From NCBI RefSeq assembly GCF_019969685.1, contig NZ_JAHXYZ010000003.1, positions 186,001-250,000 on the forward strand: DNA of 64,000 bases, given 5' to 3'. The notes under the pieces were generated by a model. It worked only from the letters and a program-made list of their open reading frames with translations, had not been told where the DNA came from and made no database searches. The position numbers and the translations under genes were made by a program. Source of the stretch: Microbacterium sp. EST19A. Lineage in GTDB: Bacteria; Actinomycetota; Actinomycetes; Actinomycetales; Microbacteriaceae. Shown here one piece after another: positions 15,854 through 25,441 of the stretch. The stretch's first letter is position 1; the number at the start of each line of letters is the position of its first letter.

Positions 15854-18445
15854 TTGGTCGTGCGTTCGTTGTCTGAGAACCTGTCCTTCGGTCCCGCCGA
15901 CGAGGGGACCCCGTCGGCGCACGCCATTCAGAGCAAGTGGCAGAAGTACTGGGCGGAGAACGAGACCTTCCTCACGGGCGGCGATGACGACAAGCGCCCG
16001 CGGCGCTACGTCCTGGCGATGTTCCCGTACCCCTCCGGCGATCTGCACATGGGGCACGCCGAGAACTACCTCTATTCCGACATCGTGGCCCGTTTCTGGC
16101 GCCACCGCGGGCACAACGTGCTGAACCCGATCGGGTGGGACTCGTTCGGCCTTCCCGCCGAGAACGCCGCGATCCGCCAGGGCGCCGACCCTCGCGAGTG
16201 GACCTACACGAACATCGCCCAGCAGAAGGCGGCGTTCCAGTCGTACGGAGTCTCGTTCGACTGGTCGCGCGTGCTGCACACCTCCGACCCGGAGTACTAC
16301 CGCTGGAACCAGTGGCTGTTCCTGAAGCTGCACGAGCGGGGCCTGGCCTACCGCAAGAAGAGCGCCGTGAACTGGTGCCCGAACGACCAGACCGTGCTCG
16401 CGAACGAGCAGGTCATCGACGGCCGCTGCGAACGCTGCGGCTACGAGGTCGTCAAGAAGAAGCTGACCCAGTGGTACTTCAAGATCACCGACTACGCCGA
16501 CCGGCTGCTCGACGACCTGAACCAGCTCGAGGGGTTCTGGCCGCACAAGGTGCTGCAGATGCAGCGCAACTGGATCGGCCGCTCGGTCGGCGCCGATGTC
16601 GACTTCCGCATCGAGGGCCGCGATGAGCCGGTGACCGTGTTCTCGACGCGCCCCGACACGCTGCACGGTGCGACGTTCTTCGTCGTGGCACCGGACTCCG
16701 ACCTGGCCTCCGAGCTCGTCGCCGGTGCCCCCGCGGAGGTGCAGGAGCGCTTCCGCACCTACCTGGAGCAGGTGCAGAAGGAGACCGACATCGATCGGCA
16801 GTCCACGGACCGCCCGAAGACCGGTGTGTTCCTGGAGCGCTACGCGATCAACCCCGTCAACGGCGAGAAGCTGCCCGTCTGGGCGGCGGACTACGTGCTG
16901 GCCGACTACGGCCACGGCGCGGTCATGGCCGTGCCCGCGCACGACCAGCGCGACCTGGACTTCGCCCGCGCCTTCGACCTGCCGGTCAAGGTCGTCGTCG
17001 ACACCACCGCTCCTGTCACGGGTGCCATGCCCGTCATCGAGGTCGACGAAGAGGGCGTGCCGATCGACACCGGTGCCGCCCTCGACGAGCAGAACCCGTC
17101 GTCCACCGGTATCGCCCTGACCGGCGAAGGCCGGATGATCAACTCGGGGCCGCTGAACGGCCTGTCCAAGCGCAACGCGATCGCCCGTGCGATCGAGCAG
17201 CTGGAGTCGTCCGGTACCGGCCGGGCCGCGAAGAACTACCGGCTGCGCGACTGGCTGATCTCCCGACAGCGTTTCTGGGGCACGCCGATCCCGATGCTGC
17301 ACGCGGAGGATGGCCGGATCATCCCGGTACCCGAGGAGCAGCTGCCCGTGAAGCTGCCGAGCATCGAGGGCCTCGACCTGAAGCCGAAGGGCTCGTCGCC
17401 GCTCGGCGCGGCCGAGAGCTGGGTGCAGACCGTCGATCCCGAGACCGGCGATCCGGTGCTGCGCGACCCCGACACGATGGACACCTTCGTCGACAGCTCG
17501 TGGTACTTCCTGCGCTTCCTGTCGCCGAACAGCGACACCGTCGCGTTCGACCCGGCCCAGGCCGCACGCTGGGCTCCGGTCGACTCGTACATCGGCGGTG
17601 TCGAGCACGCGATCCTGCACCTGCTCTACGCGCGCTTCATCACCAAGGTGCTGTTCGACATGGGGCTGATCGACTTCACCGAGCCGTTCTCCAACCTGAT
17701 CAACCAGGGCATGGTCCTGCTCGACGGCGCGAAGATGTCGAAGAGCAAAGGCAACCTGGTGCTCTTCGAGGAGGAGCTCGACGCCTACGGCGCCGACGCT
17801 CTGCGCGTGGGCCTGGCGTTCGCCGGGCCCGTGGAGGACGACAAGGACTGGGCCGACGTCTCGACGACCGGCGCCCAGAAGTTCCTGGCCCGCGCTCTCC
17901 GCATCGCCGGTGAGGTGGACAGCCCGGTCGACGTGGTGTTCGCCACCGGCAACGCGGGTCTGCGACGCGCGACCCACAAGCTGCTCGCCGAGGCTCCGGC
18001 CCTGGTCGAGCAGACCAAGTTCAACGTGCTGGTCGCTCGCCTGATGGAGCTCGTCAACATCACGCGCAAGACCATCGACGGTGCGGGCGGTGCCACCGAC
18101 CCCGCCGTGCGCGAGGCGGCCGAGACGATCGCCGTGATGCTCGACCTCATCGCCCCGCACACCGCGGAGGAGATGTGGGAGATCCTCGGCCACGAGCCGT
18201 CGGTCGGCCTGGTGACCTGGCGTTCTGCCGATCCGGCGCTGCTCGTGGAAGACACGATCACCGCCGTCGTGCAGGTGGGCGGCAAGGTGCGCGCCCAGCT
18301 CGAGGTGTCGGCGCGCATCGGCGAGGCCGAGCTCGAGGCGCTCGCGCGGGGTGACGAGCGCGTGATCCGATCGATCGGCGACCGCGAGATCGTCAAGGTC
18401 GTCGTGCGCGCACCGAAGATCGTCAGCTTCGTCGTCAAGGGATGA
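15854..18445 (+). CDS. leuS: Leucyl-tRNA synthetase
   Basis: 863 residues, class I synthetase charging tRNA-Leu. The HIGH signature is HMGH in [14 protein letters not shown] near residue 75. The editing (CP1) domain has the [11 protein letters not shown] and [15 protein letters not shown] motifs, and the KMSKS loop is intact (AKMSKSKGN). The C-terminal anticodon-binding and appended domains are complete. The start is uncertain: in-frame TTG (15854), GTG (15860) and TTG (15869) are all possible and none has a clear ribosome site. Conservation appears to begin near SENLSF. It follows pabB closely and could share its transcript. Confidence 0.97.
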   Translation: MVVRSLSENLSFGPADEGTPSAHAIQSKWQKYWAENETFLTGGDDDKRPRRYVLAMFPYPSGDLHMGHAENYLYSDIVARFWRHRGHNVLNPIGWDSFGLPAENAAIRQGADPREWTYTNIAQQKAAFQSYGVSFDWSRVLHTSDPEYYRWNQWLFLKLHERGLAYRKKSAVNWCPNDQTVLANEQVIDGRCERCGYEVVKKKLTQWYFKITDYADRLLDDLNQLEGFWPHKVLQMQRNWIGRSVGADVDFRIEGRDEPVTVFSTRPDTLHGATFFVVAPDSDLASELVAGAPAEVQERFRTYLEQVQKETDIDRQSTDRPKTGVFLERYAINPVNGEKLPVWAADYVLADYGHGAVMAVPAHDQRDLDFARAFDLPVKVVVDTTAPVTGAMPVIEVDEEGVPIDTGAALDEQNPSSTGIALTGEGRMINSGPLNGLSKRNAIARAIEQLESSGTGRAAKNYRLRDWLISRQRFWGTPIPMLHAEDGRIIPVPEEQLPVKLPSIEGLDLKPKGSSPLGAAESWVQTVDPETGDPVLRDPDTMDTFVDSSWYFLRFLSPNSDTVAFDPAQAARWAPVDSYIGGVEHAILHLLYARFITKVLFDMGLIDFTEPFSNLINQGMVLLDGAKMSKSKGNLVLFEEELDAYGADALRVGLAFAGPVEDDKDWADVSTTGAQKFLARALRIAGEVDSPVDVVFATGNAGLRRATHKLLAEAPALVEQTKFNVLVARLMELVNITRKTIDGAGGATDPAVREAAETIAVMLDLIAPHTAEEMWEILGHEPSVGLVTWRSADPALLVEDTITAVVQVGGKVRAQLEVSARIGEAELEALARGDERVIRSIGDREIVKVVVRAPKIVSFVVKG

Positions 18446-18545
18446 GTCGTCACGCGCTGAGGCAGAGACTCCTCCACCGGGGGCGATCCTGACGGGTTGT
18501 CCCCGAGTGGTGGCTTCGGGGCCCGCCGGAGTGCGCCGCGACGCC

Positions 18546-18551
18546 TAACGT
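18546..18551 (+). promoter_or_regulatory. Leaderless -10 element (TAACGT) for comEA
   Basis: TAACGT, six bases (TGCGGA), then ATG at 18558. Confidence 0.6.
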
Positions 18552-18557
18552 TGCGGA

Positions 18558-19157
18558 ATGCCTGCAGAGCCTCCTCCTCCCGCGCCGCCGCGACGTCGGC
18601 TGCGGCTGAGCATCGGCGCCGGGGTGGTGCTGGCCCTCGTGGTGCTGTCGGCGGCGGTCGGGCTCGGCATCATGCGAGGCCAGGCGGAACCCACGTCGTC
18701 GGTGCCCCTGACCGGCGACAGCCGCGCGTCGGAGGCGTCGGGCGACCTCTACGTGCACGTCCTCGGCGCGGTGGAGCGTCCCGGGCTGTACGTGCTCGAT
18801 CTCGATGCGCGCCTCGTCGATGCCGTCGCGGCCGCGGGGGGAACGACCGATGACGCCGATCTGGCGGCGGTGAACCTGGCGCGCATCCTCGCCGACGGCG
18901 AGCAGATCGTCGTGCCGACGCTGGGCGCGGCATCCGACGCGACGGGAGCGGCGCCGCCGGGAGATGATCGGGTCGATCTCAACTCGGCTGACCAGGCCGC
19001 CCTCGAGACACTGCCGCGCATCGGACCGGCGCTGGCCGAGCGGATCATCGCGTGGCGGGAGGAGAACGGTCGCTTCGCGTCGGTCGACGACCTGCTCGCC
19101 GTGCCCGGGATCGGCGAGAAGCTGCTCGCCGGCATTCGCGACGGTGTTCGGGTGTGA
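18558..19157 (+). CDS. comEA: ComEA family DNA-binding competence protein
   Basis: 199 residues: Pro/Arg-rich cytoplasmic N-terminus, a membrane anchor (about 17-40), an SLBB-type domain (about 62-115; YVHVLGAVERPGLYVL), a linker, and a C-terminal pair of helix-hairpin-helix motifs (about 137-199; LETLPRIGPALAERII and LLAVPGIGEKLLAGI) that bind double-stranded DNA. ComEA receives DNA at the cell surface for uptake through ComEC. comEC lies 900 bases downstream on the same strand, separated by a reverse gene. Confidence 0.93.
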   Translation: MPAEPPPPAPPRRRLRLSIGAGVVLALVVLSAAVGLGIMRGQAEPTSSVPLTGDSRASEASGDLYVHVLGAVERPGLYVLDLDARLVDAVAAAGGTTDDADLAAVNLARILADGEQIVVPTLGAASDATGAAPPGDDRVDLNSADQAALETLPRIGPALAERIIAWREENGRFASVDDLLAVPGIGEKLLAGIRDGVRV

Positions 19158-19164
19158 AGACGAC

Positions 19165-19911
19165 CTAGACCCTCGGCATGCGAGACCTGAGCACATCGAA
19201 CTCGGCTCCGGGGGTGTTCGGATCGAAGCCGTGCTCGAGCAGCCATCGTGACGCGACCAGGCTGCGCAGCGACCACCAGGCCCGGATCACGTCCGGGTCC
19301 GCATCGGCGCCGTAGCCCGCGAGCAGATCCTCCAGGCGCTCCTCGTGGCCGAGGGTCAGGATGGCGAGATCGAACATGGCGTCGCCGGATGCCGCCTCGG
19401 ACCAGTCGATGATGCCCGTGACGTCATCGCCGTCGGTGAAGACGTGGGTGATCTGCAGGTCGCCGTGGATGAACACGGGCTTCCAGGGCCGCAGCGCGCC
19501 CTCCGCGAGCTCGCGATTGTGCCGGATGATCTCGGCGGGGAGCGCGCCGTCGGCCAGCAGCCAGGCGCATTCGGTTTCGAGCTCTGCCACCCTGTCCTCC
19601 ACGGAAGGCCCGGACCACGGCGGCAACGGCGCATCGTGCAGCCTCCGCACGGCAGCACCTGTCGCGGCCCACGCCGCCGACGATGCTTCGGACGGTTCTC
19701 CCAGCACACCGAGGGCCTTGCCGGGGAGGGCGGCGAGGGCGAGTACGGGTGCTCTCATCCAGAGGATCTCCGGGGTCGGCACCGGCGCCAGTGCCATGGC
19801 TCCGACCTCCACCTCGTGATGGGACGGATCGCTGTCGACCTTGAGGAACACGTCGCCGACGCGCAAGGTCGTGCGCTGGTTGTGGGCGACGACGATCTCC
19901 ACCGCATCCAT
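19165..19911 (-). CDS. Aminoglycoside phosphotransferase (APH)/choline-kinase-like family protein
   Basis: 248 residues of the APH kinase fold. The catalytic loop reads HGDLQITH (H149, D151), with His156 where the family usually has Asn (HGDxxxxN), and the metal-binding DW motif is at D169. The N-terminal lobe is short and lacks an obvious glycine loop. It may phosphorylate a small hydroxyl substrate, or be a divergent member. It lies reversed between comEA and comEC, with only seven bases to the comEA stop. The ATG at 19911 follows a TAGTTT hexamer by seven bases. No link to resistance can be claimed. Confidence 0.8.
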   Translation of the reverse strand: MDAVEIVVAHNQRTTLRVGDVFLKVDSDPSHHEVEVGAMALAPVPTPEILWMRAPVLALAALPGKALGVLGEPSEASSAAWAATGAAVRRLHDAPLPPWSGPSVEDRVAELETECAWLLADGALPAEIIRHNRELAEGALRPWKPVFIHGDLQITHVFTDGDDVTGIIDWSEAASGDAMFDLAILTLGHEERLEDLLAGYGADADPDVIRAWWSLRSLVASRWLLEHGFDPNTPGAEFDVLRSRMPRV

Positions 19912-19918
19912 AGCGCCG

Positions 19919-19924
19919 AAACTA
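19919..19924 (-). promoter_or_regulatory. Leaderless -10 element (TAGTTT)
   Basis: On the minus strand, TAGTTT is followed by seven bases and the ATG at 19911. Confidence 0.5.
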
Positions 19925-20044
19925 GCAGCATCGACGTCGTCGCACGGGTGGGCATCTGTTCTGCACGGATGCCGCGCCGAACGCGATCTCCACGGTCGCC
20001 GCACGGCGGGGCATTCGCGGCGTGGTGGTGTCGTCTGTCGCTCG

Positions 20045-20050
20045 TAGCGT
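20045..20050 (+). promoter_or_regulatory. Leaderless -10 element (TAGCGT) for comEC
   Basis: TAGCGT, six bases (GACGGG), then ATG at 20057. Confidence 0.6.
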
Positions 20051-20056
20051 GACGGG

Positions 20057-22417
20057 ATGCCGCAGCGAGAGTCGCCTTCCGAGGATCCCGGAGCCGGAGG
20101 GAGACGCCGCGATCTCCGGCTCCTGCCGATGGCGGGGGGAGTGTGGGCAGCCGCGCTGATCTGCGTGTTCGTCCCGGGTTGGTCCTGGTGGATGGTGATC
20201 GCCTGCGTGACCGCGGCCGTGCTCGCGGTCGTCGTGGCGCATCGACAGGGTGCTCGGATACGCCGAGCAGGAGCGGGCGGTCTGAGCGTGCTGCTGTTCG
20301 CGGCGATGGCGGCCGCGGCGTTGACGGCCGCGCTGGCATCGCCTGCACGAGACGAGGCGGCGGGATGGTCGGGGCGCGTGGCGGAGGTCTCGGCGACCGT
20401 GACGTCGTCCGCGTCGATCGGGCAGGACGGAAAGCTCTGGTTCGACGCGCAGACGATGAGCGTCGGCATCCGTGGTGATCCGGTCGCGGTGTCTGTGCCC
20501 GTGCGCATCGGTGTCGAACCGGGGGAGGGTTTCGATCTCGGTGCGGATGTACGCGTCGTCGGTCAGGTGCAGGCGACGGATGCGGGGGAGCGCGCGGCGC
20601 TGATCGTCTTCTCGACGGAGGCGGAGGTGGTGCGTCGCGCCGCGGGAGTGTTCGACATCGCGGCAGGCGCTCGGCAGGCGTTCATCGATCGGTCGACGCG
20701 CCTGCCGGAGCCTGGCGCAGGCCTGCTCCCCGGCCTCGCGGTGGGAGATACGCGTGCCGTGACGCAGACGCTGAACGACGACATGCGCACGACCGGGCTC
20801 AGTCATCTGACGGCGGTCTCCGGCGCCAACTGCGCGATCGTCGTCGGAGCCGTGTTCTGGCTGACAGCTCTCTGCGGAGGAGGGCGGATGCTGCGCGTCA
20901 TACTGGCCGCGATCGCACTGTCGGGGTTCGTGGTGCTCGTCACGCCGGAGCCGAGCGTGATCCGGGCGTCGGTGATGGCGGGCGTGGCGATGCTCACGGT
21001 GCTGCTGGGGCGACCGAGCGCGGGAGCCGGGATGCTGGCACTGTGCGCGGTGATCATCCTCCTGGCCGACCCGTGGCTGGCTGCGACGCCGGGGTTCGCT
21101 CTCTCGGTGGTGGCATCCGGAGCGCTGATCCTGCTCGCACCGCCGCTGAGCAGAGGTCTGACGCGGTGGATGCCGGCTCCCGTCGCGCTCGCGATCGCCG
21201 TGCCGCTGGCCGCGCAGCTCGCGTGTGGTCCGATCATCGCCCTGTTCGCCGAGCAGCAGTCTCTGATCGGGGTCGCCGCCAATCTGATCGCCGCACCGGC
21301 GGCTCCCGTCGCCACCGTGATCGGGCTGCTGGGGTGTCTGGCCGCGCCGCTGCCGCCGCTCGCCGATGTCCTGACGGCCTCCGCCTGGCTCCCGGCGGCA
21401 TGGATCGCGACGACGGCCGCGACGGCCGCCGAGCTTCCGGTGGCGGAGCTCATCCTTCCGGCGGGGATCGGAAGCGCCCTGCTGGTACTCCTCGTGAGCG
21501 GATCGGTCGCTCTGATCCTGCTCCGACTGCGGACGTCGTCGGGTGACGCTCCGATTCGGTGGCTGTCGCCGGTGCGGCGGGTGGCCTCCGCCGTCGTGAT
21601 CGTGGTCGTCTCGCTGGGCGGCGCACAGGTGCTCCTGACGGGCCCGCTCGCCACCGCGACGTCGCCCGACGGCTGGGCCATCGCCGCGTGCGACGTCGGC
21701 CAGGGCGATGCGGTGCTGGTGCGCTCGGTTGGCGAAGTGGCCCTGATCGACACCGGACCGGATCCGGAGCTCCTGGACGCCTGTCTGCGGTCGCTCGGCG
21801 TCGAGCACATCGACCTGCTCGTCCTCTCCCACTTCGACCTCGACCATGTGGGCGGCGCGGCAGCCGTGATCGGTCGGGTCGACACGGTGCTGCATGGTCC
21901 ACCCGCCGAGCCGCCCGACGAGCGTCTTCTGCAGGAGCTGGTCGCGGGCGGCGCGCGCCTCAGCTCGGCGGAGGCCGGTGATCGTGGCGTGCTGGGCTCC
22001 ACCGACTGGAGGGTGCTCTGGCCGCTCAGAAGCTCCTCCGCCTTTCCCGCGGGCAACGACGCGAGCGTGGTGATGGACTTCGCCGGCGGTGAGGTGCCGC
22101 GCTCGCTGTTCCTCGGCGACCTCTCCGCCGAACCGCAGCGGATGCTCCTGCGCAGTGTCCGGCTCGGCACGTACTCGGTGGTCAAGGTCGCCCATCACGG
22201 CAGCGCGGACCAGGATCCGGGCCTGTACGACAGTGTCGACCCGACGATCGCGATCTTCAGCGCGGGCGTCGACAACGACTACGGACATCCACGGCAGGAC
22301 ACGCTCGACCTGCTGACGGCCACCGGCGCGCATGTCCTGCGTACCGACACCCAGGGGCGCATCCTGGTCGGCATCCGTGAGGAAGAGCTGCAGGTCTGGA
22401 CGGAGAGGTCACCGTGA
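20057..22417 (+). CDS. comEC: ComEC/Rec2 family DNA uptake channel protein
   Basis: 786 residues: about ten membrane segments with the ComEC competence domain (LTAVSGANCAIVVGAVFW, about 254-271), and a C-terminal metallo-beta-lactamase-like domain (about 540-786) with metal motif SHFDLDH, a following AHHGS segment and the late YGHPRQDTLD. ComEC carries single-stranded DNA across the membrane, and the hydrolase domain may degrade the other strand. An OB-like N-terminal region (about 95-200) is present, so the protein looks full length. It has its own leaderless start. Confidence 0.94.
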   Translation: MPQRESPSEDPGAGGRRRDLRLLPMAGGVWAAALICVFVPGWSWWMVIACVTAAVLAVVVAHRQGARIRRAGAGGLSVLLFAAMAAAALTAALASPARDEAAGWSGRVAEVSATVTSSASIGQDGKLWFDAQTMSVGIRGDPVAVSVPVRIGVEPGEGFDLGADVRVVGQVQATDAGERAALIVFSTEAEVVRRAAGVFDIAAGARQAFIDRSTRLPEPGAGLLPGLAVGDTRAVTQTLNDDMRTTGLSHLTAVSGANCAIVVGAVFWLTALCGGGRMLRVILAAIALSGFVVLVTPEPSVIRASVMAGVAMLTVLLGRPSAGAGMLALCAVIILLADPWLAATPGFALSVVASGALILLAPPLSRGLTRWMPAPVALAIAVPLAAQLACGPIIALFAEQQSLIGVAANLIAAPAAPVATVIGLLGCLAAPLPPLADVLTASAWLPAAWIATTAATAAELPVAELILPAGIGSALLVLLVSGSVALILLRLRTSSGDAPIRWLSPVRRVASAVVIVVVSLGGAQVLLTGPLATATSPDGWAIAACDVGQGDAVLVRSVGEVALIDTGPDPELLDACLRSLGVEHIDLLVLSHFDLDHVGGAAAVIGRVDTVLHGPPAEPPDERLLQELVAGGARLSSAEAGDRGVLGSTDWRVLWPLRSSSAFPAGNDASVVMDFAGGEVPRSLFLGDLSAEPQRMLLRSVRLGTYSVVKVAHHGSADQDPGLYDSVDPTIAIFSAGVDNDYGHPRQDTLDLLTATGAHVLRTDTQGRILVGIREEELQVWTERSP

Positions 22418-22442
22418 CCGGCTCGGCGTCGGACGTCCCCGG

Positions 22443-22448
22443 TAGTCT
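22443..22448 (+). promoter_or_regulatory. Leaderless -10 element (TAGTCT) for holA
   Basis: TAGTCT, six bases (TGATCC), then ATG at 22455. Confidence 0.6.
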
Positions 22449-22454
22449 TGATCC

Positions 22455-23492
22455 ATGGCAGCCTCGCGTCCCCCTTCCCGTGGCGGCGCGAAGGCCGGGA
22501 AGATCCCTCAGGTGTCGTGGCGCGAGCCGCATCCGGCCCCGCTCGTGCTGGTATCCGGTCCCGAAGAGATCTGTGCTGAGCGCGCGATCGCCGGGGTGCG
22601 CGACTACCTCCGCGCGGAAGATCCCTCTCTCGAGGTCAGCGACGTACGAGCCGACGACTACGAGCCGGGCACGCTGCTCTCGCTCACGTCGCCGTCGCTG
22701 TTCGGCGAGCCCCGACTGGTGCGCGTGTCCGGTGTCGAGAAGTGCACCGATGCCTTCATCCAGGAGGCGGTGTCGTACCTCGACCATCCGCAGGAGGGCG
22801 CGACCGTCGTGCTGCGGCACACCGGCGCGAGTGTCCGCGGAAAGAAGCTCCTCGACGCACTCCGTGCCGGCACCGGAGGCGGCATCGAGATCGCCGTCCC
22901 CGCGATCAAGCGCGACAGCGACCGTGTCGATTTCGCCGCGGGCGAGTTCCGCTCGGCGAAGAAGCGCATCGCGCCGCCGGCGCTCCGAGCCCTGGTCTCG
23001 GCCTTCGCCGATGACCTCACCGAACTCGCGGCCGCATGCCAGCAGCTGATCGGCGACGTCGAGGGCGACATCACCGAAGACGTGGTCACCCGGTACTACG
23101 GCGGGCGCGTCGAGGTCTCTGCCTTCGTGGTCGCCGACACCGCGATCGCGGGCCGCTACGGCGAGGCGCTGATCGCGCTCCGCCACGCCCTCTCCTCCGG
23201 CGCCGACCCGGTGCCGATGGTCGCCGCGTTCGCGATGAAGCTGCGCACCATGGCGCGCGTGGCGGGCAACCGCGAGCCCAGCAGGCAGCTGGCACAGCGT
23301 CTCGGCATGAAGGACTGGCAGGTCGACCGTGCCCGCCGCGACCTCGCCGGCTGGAACGAGCGGTCTCTCGGCATGGCGATCCAGGCGACCGCCCGCGCCG
23401 ACGCCGAGGTCAAGGGTGCAGCACGCGACCCGATCTTCGCTCTCGAGCGCATGATCACCGTGATCGCCACCCGTGAGCCTTTCGGAGCGTAG
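22455..23492 (+). CDS. holA: DNA polymerase III subunit delta
   Basis: 345 residues, the clamp-loader delta subunit that opens the sliding clamp. It has the actinobacterial layout: N-terminal AAA+-like domain beginning after a basic tail (PLVLVSGPEEICAERAI), a middle domain, and the C-terminal collar with VSAFVVADTAIAGRYGEALIALR and a conserved GMKDWQVDRARRDLAGW segment. Delta lacks a functional Walker A, as here. The order comEA-comEC-holA with convergent rpsT is widespread in actinobacteria, which supports the assignment. Confidence 0.93.
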   Translation: MAASRPPSRGGAKAGKIPQVSWREPHPAPLVLVSGPEEICAERAIAGVRDYLRAEDPSLEVSDVRADDYEPGTLLSLTSPSLFGEPRLVRVSGVEKCTDAFIQEAVSYLDHPQEGATVVLRHTGASVRGKKLLDALRAGTGGGIEIAVPAIKRDSDRVDFAAGEFRSAKKRIAPPALRALVSAFADDLTELAAACQQLIGDVEGDITEDVVTRYYGGRVEVSAFVVADTAIAGRYGEALIALRHALSSGADPVPMVAAFAMKLRTMARVAGNREPSRQLAQRLGMKDWQVDRARRDLAGWNERSLGMAIQATARADAEVKGAARDPIFALERMITVIATREPFGA

Positions 23493-23534
23493 AGCCGAAA
23501 GCCGCAGGAACCGACAGCCGCGCGTTCGGACAAC

Positions 23535-23562
23535 GAAAAAGCCCGCCTCATCGAGGCGGGCT
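23535..23562 (-). terminator. Intrinsic terminator of rpsT
   Basis: Stem AGCCCGCCTC / GAGGCGGGCT (10 bp) with a 3-base loop. On the minus strand it is followed by a run of five T, just past the rpsT stop. It also lies after holA on the other strand. Confidence 0.9.
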
Positions 23563-23585
23563 GATTCAGAAGCTGATGCTGTCGC

Positions 23586-23846
23586 TCAGAGAGCGCCGAC
23601 CTGCTTGGCGAGAGCCGACTTGCGGTTCGATGCCTGGTTCTTGTGCAGAACGCCCTTGCTGACGGCCTTGTCGAGCTTGACGGCGGCCTTCTTCAGCGTG
23701 GCCTCGGCAGCGGCCTTGTCACCGGCGGCGACAGCGGTCTTGGTCGAGCGGATGAGCGTCTTGAGCTCGCTCTTGACGGCCTTGTTGCGCTCGTTCGCCT
23801 TCGCGTTGGTCTTGTTGCGCTTGATCTGCGACTTGATGTTTGCCAC
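23586..23846 (-). CDS. rpsT: 30S ribosomal protein S20
   Basis: 86 residues, basic and helical, starting [20 protein letters not shown] and ending [10 protein letters not shown], the usual S20 length. The GTG start is preceded by AGAAGG at a proper distance; the longer upstream frame is not coding. S20 binds 16S rRNA early in assembly. Its message has an untranslated leader of roughly 95 bases containing a hairpin, unlike the many leaderless genes around it. Confidence 0.97.
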   Translation of the reverse strand: MANIKSQIKRNKTNAKANERNKAVKSELKTLIRSTKTAVAAGDKAAAEATLKKAAVKLDKAVSKGVLHKNQASNRKSALAKQVGAL

Positions 23847-23954
23847 GTGTGGAACCTTCTGTACAGGAGTGATGGGAGATGCCGGCAGCAGAAGAGGGCT
23901 GCTGCACAGCGGTCGTGAGGGAAGAACCCACACGCAAGCCAAGAGTCGAGTCTA
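23847..23954 (-). promoter_or_regulatory. rpsT promoter and 5' untranslated leader
   Basis: On the minus strand, TAGACT (23949-23954) is a -10 candidate, giving a leader of about 95 bases. The leader holds a perfect 7-bp hairpin (GCAGCAG / CTGCTGC, 23885-23905, 7-base loop) upstream of the ribosome site AGAAGG. S20 is known to autoregulate its translation in some bacteria; whether this hairpin takes part is not known. Confidence 0.45.
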
Positions 23955-24067
23955 TCAGCAGACGACACGATCGCGCGAAACGACCCGGAGTGACGGCACT
24001 GAGTCGCGGATCTGCTGGCACTGGGTGCAGAATCAACCCTAACCGGACACCGACGTCGAGGAGCCAC

Positions 24068-25441
24068 ATGACCGCCGTTCCCACTCGCTCGACTCTGCCC
24101 GCAGGATTCCGCTGGTCTGCGGCGACCTCCGCGTTCCAGATCGAAGGCTCTCGTGACGCGGACGGACGCGGTCGATCCATCTGGGATGACTTCCTCGAAG
24201 CACCCGGAGCGATCGTCGACGGCTCCACGGCTGACCCGGCGTGCGACAGCTATCGGCATCCGGAAGTCGACGTCGCCCTCGCCGCCGGCCTCGGCCTCGA
24301 TCGCTACCGCTTCTCCCTCCCTTGGGCGCGCGTGCAGCCGGAGGGCAGGGGAGTGGGCAACTCCGCCGCACTCGACCACTACTCGCGTCTCGTCGACCTC
24401 CTTCTGGATGCCGGCGTGGTCCCGTTCCCGACGCTCTACCACTGGGAGATGCCCAGCATCGTGGAGGCGGACGGCGGCTGGCTGAGCCGTGATACGGCTG
24501 AACGCTTCGCTGACTACGTGGGCGTCGTGGCCGACCGTCTGGGTGACCGGGTCGCGCACTGGTACACCCTGAACGAGCCCGCGATGACGACCCTGCAGGG
24601 CTACGCGGTCGGGGCACTCGCTCCAGGCAGACAGCTCCTCTTCGACGCGCTGCCGACAGTGCACCACCAGCTCCTCGCGCACGCGCGGGCTTCGCAGGTG
24701 CTCCGCGATCGCGGTGCCGCCCAGGTCGGTCTCGTGAACAACCACACCTGGGTGCTGCCGCGGCACGACACCGCGGAGGATCGGCAGGCCGCAGCGGTGT
24801 ACGACACGCTCCACAACCGCGTGTTTACCGAGCCGCTCCTCGCCGGTGCCTATCCCGACCTGGAGGCGTTCGGGCTCCCGCCGATGCCGGTGCAGGACGG
24901 CGACCTCGCCGCGATCGCCGCATCCATCGACTTCTACGGCATCAACTTCTACAACCCGACCACCGTCACCGCGGCGGATGCCGCGAGCCCGATCCCGTTC
25001 GACATCGTGCCGACGCCCGGCGCGCCCGTGACAGGGTTCGGGCCGGAATGGCCGATCATGCCGTCAGCCCTCCACGACCTCCTGATCGACCTGCACGCGC
25101 GGCATCCGAACCTCCCCCCGGTCATCATCGGCGAGAACGGCGCCTCGTTTCCCGAACCGGACCATGCGGGTCGCATCGACGACACCGACCGGATCGGCTA
25201 CCTCGCGGGCCACATCGCCGCGGTCGGAGAAGCCATCGACGCCGGTGTTCCCGTGGAGGAGTACACGGTCTGGTCGCTGCTGGACAACTGGGAGTGGGCC
25301 GACGGCTACACCCAGCGCTTCGGCCTCGTGCACGTCGACTTCGAGACGGGGCGGCGCACGCCGAAGGCCTCGTACGACTGGTATCGCGATCTCATCGCGG
25401 CCACCCGACCAGCTGTCGTCACGAAGGGGAGTACGCGATGA
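24068..25441 (+). CDS. Glycoside hydrolase family 1 beta-glucosidase
   Basis: 457 residues of a cytoplasmic GH1 (beta/alpha)8 barrel. The N-terminal signature FRWSAATSAFQIEGS is present; the acid/base glutamate is E170 in TLNEP and the nucleophile E356 in IGENG. No signal peptide. The ATG has a GAGGAG ribosome site. The next gene is an MFS transporter whose start overlaps this stop (ATGA), so the pair probably imports and splits a beta-linked disaccharide or aryl-glucoside. No regulator gene is adjacent. Confidence 0.95.
   Translation: MTAVPTRSTLPAGFRWSAATSAFQIEGSRDADGRGRSIWDDFLEAPGAIVDGSTADPACDSYRHPEVDVALAAGLGLDRYRFSLPWARVQPEGRGVGNSAALDHYSRLVDLLLDAGVVPFPTLYHWEMPSIVEADGGWLSRDTAERFADYVGVVADRLGDRVAHWYTLNEPAMTTLQGYAVGALAPGRQLLFDALPTVHHQLLAHARASQVLRDRGAAQVGLVNNHTWVLPRHDTAEDRQAAAVYDTLHNRVFTEPLLAGAYPDLEAFGLPPMPVQDGDLAAIAASIDFYGINFYNPTTVTAADAASPIPFDIVPTPGAPVTGFGPEWPIMPSALHDLLIDLHARHPNLPPVIIGENGASFPEPDHAGRIDDTDRIGYLAGHIAAVGEAIDAGVPVEEYTVWSLLDNWEWADGYTQRFGLVHVDFETGRRTPKASYDWYRDLIAATRPAVVTKGSTR

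Noticed and set aside
19962-19985. GGCATC ... GATGCC inverted repeat between the kinase-like gene and comEC
   Set aside because: Six-base arms of a sequence (GCATCC/GGATGC) that is very common throughout this DNA; likely chance.
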